Shown: one piece after another, positions 17,570 to 26,384 of the stretch
How positions within the stretch are numbered: the stretch's first letter is position 1
How the letters are laid out: every line of letters begins with the position of its first letter
Source of the DNA: Kribbella jiaozuonensis
GTDB lineage: Bacteria > Actinomycetota > Actinomycetes > Propionibacteriales > Kribbellaceae
Length of the DNA stretch: 64,000 nucleotides
NCBI RefSeq assembly: GCF_005233875.1
Contig: NZ_SZPZ01000003.1
Location: forward strand, 124,001 to 188,000
Reading direction: 5' to 3'
Translations under genes and position numbers: made by a program
The notes under the pieces: model-generated
What the model was told of the DNA's origin: nothing
What the model saw: the letters and a program-made list of their open reading frames with translations, nothing else
Databases searched by the model: none

Positions 17570-18796
17570 TCAGGCTAACCGGTCCGCCTTCGACTGTAGG
17601 TAGTTCCGTTCCGGCACACTCGTCGTACGACGGGCCGCCAGCAGGTAGCTCTCCCGTGCAGCCGCGGCGTCACCGGACATCTCCAGCAGATGCGCGCGGA
17701 CAGCCTCCAGCCGGTGGTTCATCCGGTCGTCCGCCTCGAGTGGCTCGAGCACAGCGAGCCCTTCCTTCGGCCCGACCGCCATAGCGACAGCAACGGCGTG
17801 GTTGAGCTTCACCATCGGGTTGTCGACCAGCTGCTCGAGTACGTCGTACAGCGCGACGATCTGCCGCCAGTCCGTGTCATCAGCGTGCTCAGCGGTGTCA
17901 TGCACCGCAGCGATCGCAGCCTGCACCTGGTACGGCCCGAGCTGCGACCGGGACAGCGCATCGGTCACCAACGCCTCTCCCTCGACGATGGTCGCCTTGT
18001 TCCACTTCGATCGGTCCTGCTCGGCCAGCGGCACCAGCGACCCTTCCGGACCGGTCCGCGCCGGCCGACGCGCGTCGGTCAGCAGCATCAGCGCCAGCAG
18101 CCCCGCCACCTCACCGTCGTCCGGCAGCAGCTTCCGTACGCCGCGCACCAGCCGGATCGCTTCGGTGGTGAGCTCCGCGCTGTGCAACGACGTACCGGAC
18201 GACGCGGTGTAGCCCTCGTTGAAGATCAGATACAGCACATGCAGTACTGCGCCCATCCGCTCGTCCCGCTCCGCCTCCGGCGGCATCTCGAACGAACTGC
18301 CGGCCTGCTTGATGCTCCGCTTGGCCCGGCTGATCCGCTGTGCCATCGTTGCCTCGGGCACCAAAAACGCGGCCGCGATCTGCGCGGTGGTGAGACCGCC
18401 GACCGCACGCAACGTCAGTGCGATCTGCGACGCCGGCGACAGCGCCGGGTGGCAGCACAGGAACAACAGCGTCAGCGTGTCGTCCCGGCCACCCGGATCG
18501 TCAATCTCGGGGCCTGAGGCAACAAACTCCTCCGGCGCGGAGAGCTGGGCCGCGTTCTCCTCGCGCCGTCGCCGCGCCGACTCGCTGCGGAGCAGATCGG
18601 TCAGCCGCCGCGACCCGACCCGGATCAGCCAGCCACGCGGGTTGTCCGGCACGCCCTCGCCCGGCCACTGTTGCGTGGCCGCGAGCAGAGCCTCCTGGAC
18701 CGCCTCTTCAGCCAGATCGAAGTGCCCGTAGTGCCGGACCAGCGCACTCAGCACCTGCGGCGCCTGCTCCCGGAGGAGGAGCTCGAAGTCGCTCAC
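17570..18796 (-). CDS. ECF sigma factor with DUF6596 / TPR-like C-terminal half
   Basis: This 408-residue protein has sigma-70 region 2 (LVRHYGHFDLAEEAVQEAL) and region 4 (LTTAQIAAAFLVPEATMAQRISRAK). A long C-terminal domain of the type attached to ECF42 sigma factors follows. ECF42 factors are usually encoded with a YCII-domain (DGPF) protein, and that is the case here: the GTG start overlaps the end of the YCII gene by 4 bp. The family has no classical anti-sigma factor; the C-terminal half is thought to regulate it. Confidence 0.88.
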   Translation of the reverse strand: MSDFELLLREQAPQVLSALVRHYGHFDLAEEAVQEALLAATQQWPGEGVPDNPRGWLIRVGSRRLTDLLRSESARRRREENAAQLSAPEEFVASGPEIDDPGGRDDTLTLLFLCCHPALSPASQIALTLRAVGGLTTAQIAAAFLVPEATMAQRISRAKRSIKQAGSSFEMPPEAERDERMGAVLHVLYLIFNEGYTASSGTSLHSAELTTEAIRLVRGVRKLLPDDGEVAGLLALMLLTDARRPARTGPEGSLVPLAEQDRSKWNKATIVEGEALVTDALSRSQLGPYQVQAAIAAVHDTAEHADDTDWRQIVALYDVLEQLVDNPMVKLNHAVAVAMAVGPKEGLAVLEPLEADDRMNHRLEAVRAHLLEMSGDAAAARESYLLAARRTTSVPERNYLQSKADRLA

Positions 18797-19164
18797 ATTT
18801 CCAGCCCAGACGCATCCATCACCGGCCGCACCTCCACGGCGACGTACTCCGCGTCCGGCATCCGGGCCGCGTACCCGATCGCCTGGTCGATGTCGTCGCA
18901 CTCCACCAGGTAGAACCCGGCCAGGTGCTCCTTGGCCTCGGCATACGGCCCGTCCGTCGTGGTCGTGGTGTCGTCGCGCACCTGCACGGTCCGCGTGGTG
19001 ATCGGGTCGGCCAGCCCGGCCGCACTGACCAGGAGGCCCTGCTCGGTCAGCTCCCGCGTCAGCGTCTCGTGTGCGGTGCTCAGCCCCTCGCGTTGCTCGG
19101 CCGACAGGCTCGCCCAGCTCTCGGGGTTGCTGTAGATCAGCAGCATGTACTTCACAGGCACCAT
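18793..19164 (-). CDS. YCII/DGPF-domain protein paired with the ECF sigma factor
   Basis: This 123-residue protein begins (M-V-P-)VKYMLLIYSNPESW and has DGPYAEAKEHLAGFYLVE, the hallmark of the DGPF/YCII family. It is the first gene of a two-gene unit with the ECF42-type sigma factor, overlapping by 4 bp. GAGGG lies 5-6 bp before the ATG at 19164; a GTG at 19155 would match the usual N-terminus (MKYML). Family members are linked to ECF signalling, with unclear biochemistry. Confidence 0.88.
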   Translation of the reverse strand: MVPVKYMLLIYSNPESWASLSAEQREGLSTAHETLTRELTEQGLLVSAAGLADPITTRTVQVRDDTTTTTDGPYAEAKEHLAGFYLVECDDIDQAIGYAARMPDAEYVAVEVRPVMDASGLEM

Positions 19165-19326
19165 CCTGTCCCTCGCGGAGGCCCCTGTGACCCCCTGTCA
19201 CCCGGTACGTCGAAACAAGCCGTCCCAACTTCGACAGATCCGGAATGTCGAACTCCACCCGATCGGCGCCGACGTCTCCACCGAGTGACGCTCAGCCGGG
19301 GCGTCCCGGTGTACTGGAGATTTCCG

Positions 19327-20721
19327 ATGGTTTCGCATTCGAAGCGCTGGCTGGCGCTGGCACTGCTCTGTCTGACCGGGTTCATGATCATTCTGGACGC
19401 GTCGATCGTGCTGGTCGCCGTGCCGTCGATCGAGCGCGAGCTGACGTTCTCGACCGGCGGGGTGCAGTGGGTGCCCAGCGGGTACGCACTGATGTTCGGC
19501 GGCCTCCTGCTGCTCGGCGGGCGGATCTCCGACCTGCTGGGGCGTCGGCGCGTCTTCATGACCGGACTGCTGTTGTTCGCCGGGTCCTCGCTGCTGTGCG
19601 GGTTCGCGTGGAGCGGTGACGCGCTGGTGCTCGCGCGGGGCCTGCAGGGCGCGGCGGCCGCCGTACTGGCACCGAGTGCGTTGTCGATCGTGATGACGAC
19701 GTTCCCGTCCGGTGCGGATCGCAACAAGGCGCTCGGCATCTGGGGCGCGACCAGCGGAGTCGGAGGTACGGCGGGGTCGCTGATCGGCGGACCGGTGACC
19801 GACGGACTCGGCTGGCAGTGGATCTTCTTCATCAACGTGCCGGTCTGCCTGCTGGTCGTCGTACTCGCACCGATGCTGCTGATGGACAGCCGTGGACCAG
19901 GACGCCGCGGTTTCGACGTCGCCGGTGCGGCCACAGTAACCGCAGCACTCATCGTCCTTGTGTACGCCGTCATCGAGGCCCCTGAGTCGTCGGCGCTCCA
20001 GACCGTGCTGCTCGTCGTCCTCTCGGCCGGACTGTTCGCCGCATTCGTCCTGGTGGAGAAGCGATCCGCCGCACCGCTCGTACCGCTGCGGATCTTCCAC
20101 TCCCGCGCATTGGTCGGTGGCAACCTCATCACGATCGCCTGGGGCCTGGCCGCGTTCGGACTCAACTTCGTCTACACGCAGTACGCCCAGCTGGCACTCG
20201 GCCTGACCGCGGTCCGCTACGGCCTCATGTCCGCCGTACTCGCGGCTGCCGCAGTCGTCGGGTCAATGATCGGCCAGCACCTCGTCACGCGAGTCGGACC
20301 GCGGGCGGTCGCGTTCGTCTCGCTAGTCATCGCCGGAGCCGGTACAACGCTGATGACTCAGCTCACCGTCAACTCCGGGTACTTCGAGCTCGCCTTTTGG
20401 GGTCTGACGATCTTCGGCGCCGGACTGGGTGCCGGAACGGTCGCAGGCTCCATCGCCTCGCTCAGCGACGTACCCGGCGAGGACTCCGGCGTCGCATCCG
20501 GTCTGCAGAACGCCAGCTTCCAGATCGGCGGTGCGATCGGCGTCGCAGCCGTCTCCGCGGTGGCTACAGCCAGTACGGCGGGAACCACGCCGGCGGACCT
20601 GACCCACGGGTACCGGATCGCGTTCGCGACGGTGTGGATCTTCATCGCGATCGGTCTGGCCGGCTGCGGCCTGCTGCTCACCCGGAACCGTTCACGCCGG
20701 CTCGAAGCAGTCGCGTCATGA
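19327..20721 (+). CDS. MFS drug:H+ antiporter, DHA2 (14-TM) type
   Basis: This 464-residue transporter has about 14 hydrophobic helices. The N-terminus LTGFMIILDASIVLVAVPSI has the D and P residues of DHA2 motif D, and GRISDLLGRRRVFM is motif A. RBS TGGAG precedes the ATG at 19327. A longer open frame upstream crosses the sigma/YCII genes and is not real. Likely role: export of an antibiotic or toxic compound. No adjacent dedicated regulator is visible; the sigma/YCII pair is divergent. Confidence 0.88.
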   Translation: MVSHSKRWLALALLCLTGFMIILDASIVLVAVPSIERELTFSTGGVQWVPSGYALMFGGLLLLGGRISDLLGRRRVFMTGLLLFAGSSLLCGFAWSGDALVLARGLQGAAAAVLAPSALSIVMTTFPSGADRNKALGIWGATSGVGGTAGSLIGGPVTDGLGWQWIFFINVPVCLLVVVLAPMLLMDSRGPGRRGFDVAGAATVTAALIVLVYAVIEAPESSALQTVLLVVLSAGLFAAFVLVEKRSAAPLVPLRIFHSRALVGGNLITIAWGLAAFGLNFVYTQYAQLALGLTAVRYGLMSAVLAAAAVVGSMIGQHLVTRVGPRAVAFVSLVIAGAGTTLMTQLTVNSGYFELAFWGLTIFGAGLGAGTVAGSIASLSDVPGEDSGVASGLQNASFQIGGAIGVAAVSAVATASTAGTTPADLTHGYRIAFATVWIFIAIGLAGCGLLLTRNRSRRLEAVAS

Positions 20722-20817
20722 CATCAAACGGTTGTTGGAGGTTCGGGGCCGGAACTGTGGGCACCTGGTTCGTGTGGCTGCCAGCGACCGCCCGGCGGCT
20801 CTTGCGAAGGAGGCTTC

Positions 20818-20973
20818 ATGCTCATCCTCGGTTTGATCCTGCTGATTCTAGGATTCTTGCTGAGTATCCCGATCCTGTGGACCATCGGCATTGTGCTGCT
20901 GGTGGTCGGAGCGGTGCTCTTCCTGCTCGGATCGACGGGCCGTGCCGTCGGCGGACGCCGACACTGGTACTGA
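20818..20973 (+). CDS. DUF6131-like 51-residue membrane protein
   Basis: The short frame begins MLILGLILLILGFLL and ends GRAVGGRRHWY. Two hydrophobic stretches are separated by IPILWTIG, and the C-terminal GGRRHWY tail is typical of small actinobacterial DUF6131 proteins. A strong AAGGAGG lies 6-8 bp upstream of the ATG and a good intrinsic terminator follows 21 bp downstream. Its role is unknown; paralogues are widespread and abundant in the phylum. Confidence 0.85.
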   Translation: MLILGLILLILGFLLSIPILWTIGIVLLVVGAVLFLLGSTGRAVGGRRHWY

Positions 20974-20993
20974 TCCACCCCTGACCCTGCAGA

Positions 20994-21030
20994 ACAGGAC
21001 CCCGCGGACCACGAGTCCGCGGGGTTCTGT
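20994..21030 (+). terminator. Intrinsic terminator after the DUF6131 gene
   Basis: ACAGGACCCCGCGGA pairs with TCCGCGGGGTTCTGT (one G-U pair) around a 7-base loop. The stem is 15 bp long and very GC-rich. The downstream T-tract is poor, as is usual for actinobacteria. Confidence 0.8.
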
Positions 21031-21043
21031 CCGTCCCCGTCGC

Positions 21044-21049
21044 TACGGT
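21044..21049 (+). promoter_or_regulatory. -10 box for a leaderless start of the second YCII gene
   Basis: TACGGT lies 6 bp before the ATG at 21056 and no Shine-Dalgarno is present. This TAnnnT-6/7-ATG arrangement is the signature of leaderless transcripts in actinobacteria. Confidence 0.6.
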
Positions 21050-21055
21050 GAACCC

Positions 21056-21418
21056 ATGAAGTACGTCGTGATGATCTTCCGCAATCTCGACCGCACTTGG
21101 ACCGAAGAGGACCAGCGGGGCGTCGTCCGGTTGACGCGGCTCAAGCGGGACCTGGCCGAGTCCGGCGAGCTGGTCAGCTCGGAGGGCCTGCTGCCGCCCG
21201 AGGAGGGCCGGATCGTGCAGATCCGCGCCGGCGCGCAGGTCGTCACCGACGGGCCGTTCGGTGAGGCGAAGGAGCAGCTCGCCGGATATTTCCTGGTCGA
21301 TGCCGTCGACGACGACCGCGCGCAGGCGATCGCAGCTCTGGTCTCGGCTGCGGCCGGCGACCGGGTCGAGCTCCGCGGCACGCTGATCTCAGCGGGGATG
21401 CCAGACGAACTCGGGTGA
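21056..21418 (+). CDS. YCII/DGPF-domain protein
   Basis: This 120-residue protein begins MKYVVMIFRNLDRTW and carries DGPFGEAKEQLAGYFLVD. It resembles the YCII gene at 18793 but has no sigma factor next to it. The start is probably leaderless. Its last 30 bp overlap the end of the convergent crotonase gene. Confidence 0.85.
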   Translation: MKYVVMIFRNLDRTWTEEDQRGVVRLTRLKRDLAESGELVSSEGLLPPEEGRIVQIRAGAQVVTDGPFGEAKEQLAGYFLVDAVDDDRAQAIAALVSAAAGDRVELRGTLISAGMPDELG

Positions 21419-22168
21419 CCGCTTCTGCGTGAAGGCGTCGATCCCTTCCGCGAGTTCACCGGACGCGATTGTCTCGCGATACCGCCGTACCGCTGCCTCA
21501 TCGGCGTTTTCGCCTGCCAGCAAGGCGTTCACCGACTCCTTGGCCGAGCGGATCGTCAGCTGCGACCGCGACACCAACGTCTCCGCGAACACCTCGGCCG
21601 CCACCATCGGATCGTCGGCCACGCGATCGACCAGGCCCTTCAGCTCGGCCTCGTCCGCGGTCAGCAGTTCCCCGCTGAAGAGCAGGTACTTCGTGGTCGC
21701 GGGGCCGACCAGATCGAGCAGGACCTTGATCGCGGCCGGCGGGTAGACGACACCGATCCGCGCCGGCGTGACCCCGAAACTCGCATCGCGCGCGGCGAAC
21801 CGGAAATCGCAGTTCACCGCGATCTCCAGACCGCCGCCGATGCAGTGTCCGCGGACCACCGCGATCGTCGGCTTCGGAAACTCCCGCAACGCCGCCTGCG
21901 CCCGCAGGTTGAACGCCCGCAACTCGGCCATCGGATCGGCCGGATCGTTACCGGAGATCAGCTCCCGGATGTCCGCACCGGCCGAGAAGCTGGGCCCTTC
22001 ACCGGTGACGAGGAGGACCTTGACCTCGTCGTCACCCGCCAGCTCTGCCAGGAGCTCAGGCAGCGCCGCCCACATCGCCCGGGTCAGCGCGTTCCGCTTC
22101 GCGACCCGGTCGATCACCAGCCGGGCGACCGCGCCACGCTCGATCCGAAAGTCCACGCGGGCAGTCAA
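21389..22168 (-). CDS. Enoyl-CoA hydratase/isomerase (crotonase) family protein
   Basis: This protein of about 259 residues has the crotonase oxyanion-hole segments (FSAGADIREL and HCIGGGLEIAVNCD). The first catalytic Glu (GGLEIA) is present. The second, normally in PE, is replaced by Ala in TPARIG, so simple syn-hydration is doubtful and an isomerase, decarboxylase or hydrolase activity is possible. The start is uncertain: TTG at 22168 or GTG at 22156. Confidence 0.85.
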   Translation of the reverse strand: MTARVDFRIERGAVARLVIDRVAKRNALTRAMWAALPELLAELAGDDEVKVLLVTGEGPSFSAGADIRELISGNDPADPMAELRAFNLRAQAALREFPKPTIAVVRGHCIGGGLEIAVNCDFRFAARDASFGVTPARIGVVYPPAAIKVLLDLVGPATTKYLLFSGELLTADEAELKGLVDRVADDPMVAAEVFAETLVSRSQLTIRSAKESVNALLAGENADEAAVRRYRETIASGELAEGIDAFTQKRSPEFVWHPR

Positions 22169-22201
22169 CCAGCAACCGCCGTACGCCCGCCGCGCTATGG
22201 A

Positions 22202-22723
22202 TCACATCGCTCGTTTGGCGCGGGACTTCGCGCGGGCCATCCGGAACAGGTACGCCGGGGTCGGCGGCACCCAACCGAGTTGCTGCGCCTGACCGAGGTC
22301 GTCGCGGTTGGCCCAGTGGTCGACGACCAGGCCGTCCTCGATCCGGAACCAGTGCGACTGCGTGACCGCGAACGTCTTGCCGGTCGGCGGGAACGCGGTG
22401 TCGACCTCGCCGTCGGGTGTGTAGACAACGAACGGCGCCACGTGACGCCCGCTCATCGTGGTGTTCACCGCCACCAAGTTGCCATCAGCAACGACATGGT
22501 GGATCTCGTAGGCCAGCCCCTCGAACGCGGTCCGCAGCCAGCGCGCGGTGGCGTGGAACCCCTCCGGTCCTCCCACCCGGCACTCCGGCGGCTCGACCTT
22601 GCCCTCGCGGTTCACCGCGTGCGGATGGATCAGCTCGTCGAAGTCGGACCGCTCCCCGTCGGCCATGATCAGGATGCTGCGGACGGCGAGGTCCCCCGCC
22701 GACACGCCTGCTGTCGTACTCAT
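22202..22723 (-). CDS. SnoaL-like polyketide-cyclase-fold protein
   Basis: This 173-residue NTF2-fold protein has the typical ester-cyclase pattern: FDELIHPHAVN, GPEGFHATARWLRTAF, then SHWFRIEDGLVVDHWANRD. The ATG at 22723 is preferred; the frame extends further but across the TetR operator. Divergent from the TetR gene at 22779, which likely represses it. The substrate is unknown. Confidence 0.85.
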   Translation of the reverse strand: MSTTAGVSAGDLAVRSILIMADGERSDFDELIHPHAVNREGKVEPPECRVGGPEGFHATARWLRTAFEGLAYEIHHVVADGNLVAVNTTMSGRHVAPFVVYTPDGEVDTAFPPTGKTFAVTQSHWFRIEDGLVVDHWANRDDLGQAQQLGWVPPTPAYLFRMARAKSRAKRAM

Positions 22724-22742
22724 CGTGTTCCCCCTAATTCGA

Positions 22743-22757
22743 TACAGTGTGACTGTA
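22743..22757. promoter_or_regulatory. TetR operator between SnoaL and TetR genes
   Basis: TACAGTGTGACTGTA is a 6-3-6 perfect palindrome lying 19 bp from the SnoaL start and 21 bp from the TetR start. Confidence 0.65.
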
Positions 22758-22778
22758 CTCAAAAGCATGGGATGAGAA

Positions 22779-23426
22779 GTGGCTGACGTCAAGAGGAATT
22801 ACGACGCGTCGACGCGGCGCGAACGCGCCCAGCAGCGACGCCGTGACGTCGTGGTCGCGGCACAGGAGCTGTTCGAGGCGGACGGGTTCCAGGCGACGAC
22901 GATCAGTGCGGTCGCGCGGCGGGCCGGGGTATCCGCGGAGAGCATCTACAAGGGATTCGGCACCAAGGCCGCACTGGCCAAGGCCGTGTTCGACTTCGTG
23001 ATCGCCGGCGACGACGAGCCGGTGCCGATCGCGGAACGCCCCGAGGCGCTCGCGCTCCAACAGGAGCCCGATGTACGGCGGAAGCTCCAGCTGTACGTCG
23101 TCGGGCTGGTCGAGCGGCAGCAGCGGTCGGCGCGCGTACAGATCCTGATCCGCGACGGCCGGCACGGCGACGAGACGCTGCGGGAGACCTGGCAGACCCT
23201 GCTCGACGAGCGCCTGGTCGGGATGACGATGTTCGGCCGCCACCTGCTCGAGACCGGCGACCTGCGCCCCGGGATCACGCTCGAAGAGGTCGCGGACGTG
23301 CTATGGACGTACATCTCGGTCGAGCTCTACGAGCTGCTCGTGCTGCTCCGCGGCTGGAGCGCCGAGCGGTACGGCGACCACGTCGCGGCCGCGATCACGA
23401 CGGCGATTTGTCGACCAAGCGTTTGA
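22779..23426 (+). CDS. TetR-family regulator
   Basis: This 215-residue protein has a basic N-terminal arm (RRERAQQRRRD) and a TetR HTH (TISAVARRAGVSAESIYKGF, about residues 42-61). It starts with GTG. It is divergent from a SnoaL-like gene with a 15-bp palindrome between them. Confidence 0.88.
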   Translation: MADVKRNYDASTRRERAQQRRRDVVVAAQELFEADGFQATTISAVARRAGVSAESIYKGFGTKAALAKAVFDFVIAGDDEPVPIAERPEALALQQEPDVRRKLQLYVVGLVERQQRSARVQILIRDGRHGDETLRETWQTLLDERLVGMTMFGRHLLETGDLRPGITLEEVADVLWTYISVELYELLVLLRGWSAERYGDHVAAAITTAICRPSV

Positions 23427-23590
23427 TCTCGGAACGGTCACATCCGGATAGCGGCCGAATCACGGTCGGAGCGAGCCTGTGGATGTTCGTAATGCGTTAA
23501 GAGTGGGGGCCGATTCGAACCCGCGCGGCGAAGTGTGCTTGACTCCCCGGGTCGATAACGTTTTGGTCTCGGCAGATTGGGTTCGGCACA

Positions 23591-24565
23591 GTGTCAGAAG
23601 GACGGCATAGACAGGCGCGGCACCGGCAACAGCGCAAGAAGGTGATCCAGCCAGGTCTCGCGAAGGTTGTGATCCCCGGCGCGGCAGTGGCCCTGGTGGC
23701 CACCGGCTCGGCAGCCGCACTCCCCGCCCAGCACGTGAAGTTCGACCCGTCGATCGCCAGCTCGTCCCTGCAACTGTCGCGCGACACCACGATCAGCCGG
23801 GACGCCCTGCGTCCGCCGATCAGCGCCACGTCGACGACGCCCAGCGCGGCTCCCAAGCCGAAGGCGTCGCCGACCGCGAAGCATCTGAAGAAGCAGGCGC
23901 CGATCCCGACGCCGACGTCGGTCAAGACCCGCGCGGCCGCCGAGGCCAACGCCGCACCGCCGAAGATCAGCGGCACGAAGTACACCACCACCGACGTGAA
24001 CCTCTGGTCGCTCCCGCTGACCGGCACCCTGCTGGACGTGCTGCCGAAGGGCACCAAGGTCTCGGTCACCGGCAAGACCGACGGCATCTGGGCCGAGGTC
24101 GTCAGCGACGGCAAGTCCCGCTGGGTCAAGGCGCAGTACCTGTCCGCGACCAAGCCGGCCGCAACCGTCGCCGGCGGGATCTCCCAGGCGGCCTGCAAGT
24201 CCGGCTCCGCCATGGAGGAAGGCCTGACCCAGGACGCGATCCGGGTGCACCGGGCGATCTGTGCGATGTTCCCGGACATCACCTCGTACGGCGGGCTCCG
24301 GTCCGGCGACAGCGGTTCGGAGCACTCGAGCGGCCGTGCGGTGGACATCATGATCAACAGCTCGTCGGAAGGCCAGGAGATCGCGGACTGGCTGAAGGCG
24401 AACTACAAGAAGCTCGGCGTCAGCCAGCTGATCTGGGAGCAGCACATCTGGACGGTCCAGCGCAGCAGCGAAGGCTGGCGCGCGATGGAGGACCGCGGTG
24501 GCGCGACCGCGAACCACATGGACCACGTGCACGTGTCCGTGTACGGGAACTCCGGCACGGTCTGA
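23591..24565 (+). CDS. Secreted SH3-domain protein with peptidase-like C-terminal domain
   Basis: This 324-residue protein has a basic N-terminus and a signal/anchor segment (about residues 23-45), then an Ala/Pro/Lys-rich linker. A bacterial SH3 domain follows at about 130-185 (YTTTDVNLWSLPLTG, SRWVKAQYL). The C-terminal domain, from about 200, matches the fold seen in ARB_07466-like and extensin/VanY-type proteins: SYGGLRSGDSGSEHSSGRAVDI has a zinc-site-like HSSGRAVD, and NHMDHVHVSVYG a further His pair. It probably acts on or binds cell-wall peptidoglycan. The start is GTG with a weak ribosome site. Confidence 0.8.
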   Translation: MSEGRHRQARHRQQRKKVIQPGLAKVVIPGAAVALVATGSAAALPAQHVKFDPSIASSSLQLSRDTTISRDALRPPISATSTTPSAAPKPKASPTAKHLKKQAPIPTPTSVKTRAAAEANAAPPKISGTKYTTTDVNLWSLPLTGTLLDVLPKGTKVSVTGKTDGIWAEVVSDGKSRWVKAQYLSATKPAATVAGGISQAACKSGSAMEEGLTQDAIRVHRAICAMFPDITSYGGLRSGDSGSEHSSGRAVDIMINSSSEGQEIADWLKANYKKLGVSQLIWEQHIWTVQRSSEGWRAMEDRGGATANHMDHVHVSVYGNSGTV

Positions 24566-24582
24566 ATATCTGAGGCGCCCTG

Positions 24583-24626
24583 AGCGATCCGGTCCCTTGA
24601 CCCTCCTGGGGACCGGATCGCTTTTC
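24583..24626. terminator. Bidirectional intrinsic terminator
   Basis: AGCGATCCGGTCCC (24583-24596) pairs perfectly with GGGACCGGATCGCT (24609-24622), followed by TTTT on the plus strand. It lies between the convergent ends of the secreted SH3 protein and the frameshifted FAD oxidase and can serve both. Confidence 0.85.
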
Positions 24627-25893
24627 TACGGCCGGATGTTCGCGTTCAGGTGGAAGAAGTTCGTCGGGTCGTAGGCACGCTTGACCTCGCGCAGCCGGTG
24701 CAGATCCTTGGCGTCGTACGCCGTGTCCGCGCGGCCCGGGTCGCCGAGGAAGTTCACGAACGTGCGGCCGGAGCTGGGCAGACCGGCGACCTCGCGGTCG
24801 ACGATCAGCGAATACGACGCCTGCCGGTGACCGACCGGTCCCGCGCCGGGCCTGGGTTGGCCATCGCGCCACCCCAGTGCCGGACCTCGACGGTGGCGTC
24901 CTCGAGCTCGGTGACGATGTCGATCACCTCGTCCGTCAGGGTGTCCAGGAAGTCCAGGTGTCGCGCGGGTGTGCCGCCCATCGCGGCATCGGCGTACTCG
25001 ATCGTCTGCAGTTCGCCGGCGAGGCGCTGGCCGGCGGTGGCGAAGAGCGGCTTGAGCAGGTGTTCGGCGACGTCGGCGGCACCGGCGTACATGACCTTGA
25101 TCGCGACGGCGCGCTGCTCGGTGCCGGGGATGCGGGTCAGGACGACCGCGGTGCTCAGCTCGTTGGGGATCGTGGCGGTCCAGTCGCGGTACGTGCGCAG
25201 GATCGCGGCGGCGCGGTCGATGCCGTAGTACACGATGCCGGCGTGCACCTGGCGGACCGGGTAGAGGCGGAACTCGAGCGACGTGACGATGCCGAAGTTG
25301 CCGGTGCCGCCGCGGATCGCCCAGAACAGGTCTGCGTGGTGTTCGGCGCTCGCGGTGACCGTACGTCCGTCGGCGGTGACGACCTCGGCGCGGATCACGC
25401 TGTCGGCCGCGAACCCGTACTTGCGGGCCAGCCAGCCCACTCCGCCGCCGAGCGTGTACCCGGTGACGCCGACGTCGCGGTGCGAGCCGGACAAGGGCGC
25501 CAGCCCGAACTGCCTCGCCGCGTCCAGTACGGCGCCCCAGCGAGCGCCCGGCGCGACCTTGGCGATCCGTCGCTCGGGGTCGATCAGCACTGACGTCATC
25601 GGCGTCGTCTTCAGCAAGATCCCGCCGTCCGCCGGCACACGCGTCCCGTGCCCGGTCGCCTGCACAGCGATCGGTACGCCGTAGTCGCGGGCCGTCCGGA
25701 CCGCTGCCTGTACGTCGGTCCGGCTGAAGGCCTCGGCGACCAGCAGCGGGCGTGAGTCCACTGACGGGATCACAGAGCGCCGCTGCTCGTCGTACTCGAC
25801 CTCTCCGGGCAGCCGGACCGCACCGTTGAACCCAGCCCCCAACAGCCCCGCGACAACGTCACTGGCAACCGCTGCAATCGCCTGCGTAGACAT
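24626..25893 (-). pseudogene. FAD-binding BBE-type oxidoreductase with a single-base frameshift
   Basis: The start is ATG at 25893 with GGGAGTGGG upstream. The FAD-binding half is intact: QATGHGT, GYTLGGGVGWLARKYG, FWAIRGGTGNFGIV. After MANPGP (near 24845) the frame runs to a premature stop at about 24805. A one-base change in the CCGGCGCGGGACC run restores a perfect BBE ending in another frame: HRQASYSLIVDRE, FLGDPGRAD, YDPTNFFHLNANIRP, stop at 24626. Only the frame is lost, so this is either a very recent mutation or a sequencing error. Confidence 0.8.
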
Positions 25894-25968
25894 CGATCCC
25901 ACTCCCTCGCCGTATCAGCTCCTGCCCATACGTCGAAGAAGGGACCCCGTTATCGACACACTTTCCGG

Positions 25969-26384
25969 ATGACCCACACAATCTCGGTCTCAGGCTCCAC
26001 GCTGACCAAGCACTACACCTCCAGGTCCCGCAACGAGCCCGACCGCGAGTGGACCGCCCTCACCCTCCTGTCCGCGGCAGCCACCTCACCAACTACCTCT
26101 GGGACGGCGCCCGCATCCGCATCATCGACTTCGAGGACGCCGGCCTGGGCGACCGCACCGTCAAACTGGCCAACCTCGTCGAGCACCTGTCCGGCCGCGA
26201 GACCGACTGGACCCCACTGGTACGACGGTTCGCCCCAGACCCGGAGCGGTTCCGGGCAGCGCGCTGCCTCTGGGCCGGGTTCTGGCTGACGCTGATCGGG
26301 CCGGGCGGACCCAGTGCCCACCGCAATCCGCCTGGTACCGCGGAAGCGCAGGCGGAGCGGGTGCTCAGGCTGGTAGCGGGATGA
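25969..26384 (+). pseudogene. Aminoglycoside-phosphotransferase-like gene with internal deletion
   Basis: The beginning (SGSTLTKHYTSRSRNEPDREW, in two pieces SGSTLTKHYTS and NEPDREWTALTLL) matches the N-lobe of APH-fold kinases. About 100 bases later, in a different frame, the end of the same kind of protein appears: HLTNYLWDGARIRIIDFEDAG and LANLVEHLSG. The middle, about 130 residues with the HGD catalytic loop, is gone, and the join near 26075-26085 shifts frame. Its last 20 bases overlap the end of the sigma gene. Confidence 0.7.

Noticed and set aside
19210..19262. GTCGAA / TTCGAC elements upstream of the DHA2 exporter as a LexA box
   Set aside because: The arms are 15 bp apart and do not fit TCGAAC-N4-GTTCGA; probably chance in GC-rich DNA.
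18418..19326. Large N-terminal extension of the DHA2 exporter
   Set aside because: It crosses the sigma factor and YCII genes on the other strand; the exporter's first helix starts right after the ATG at 19327.
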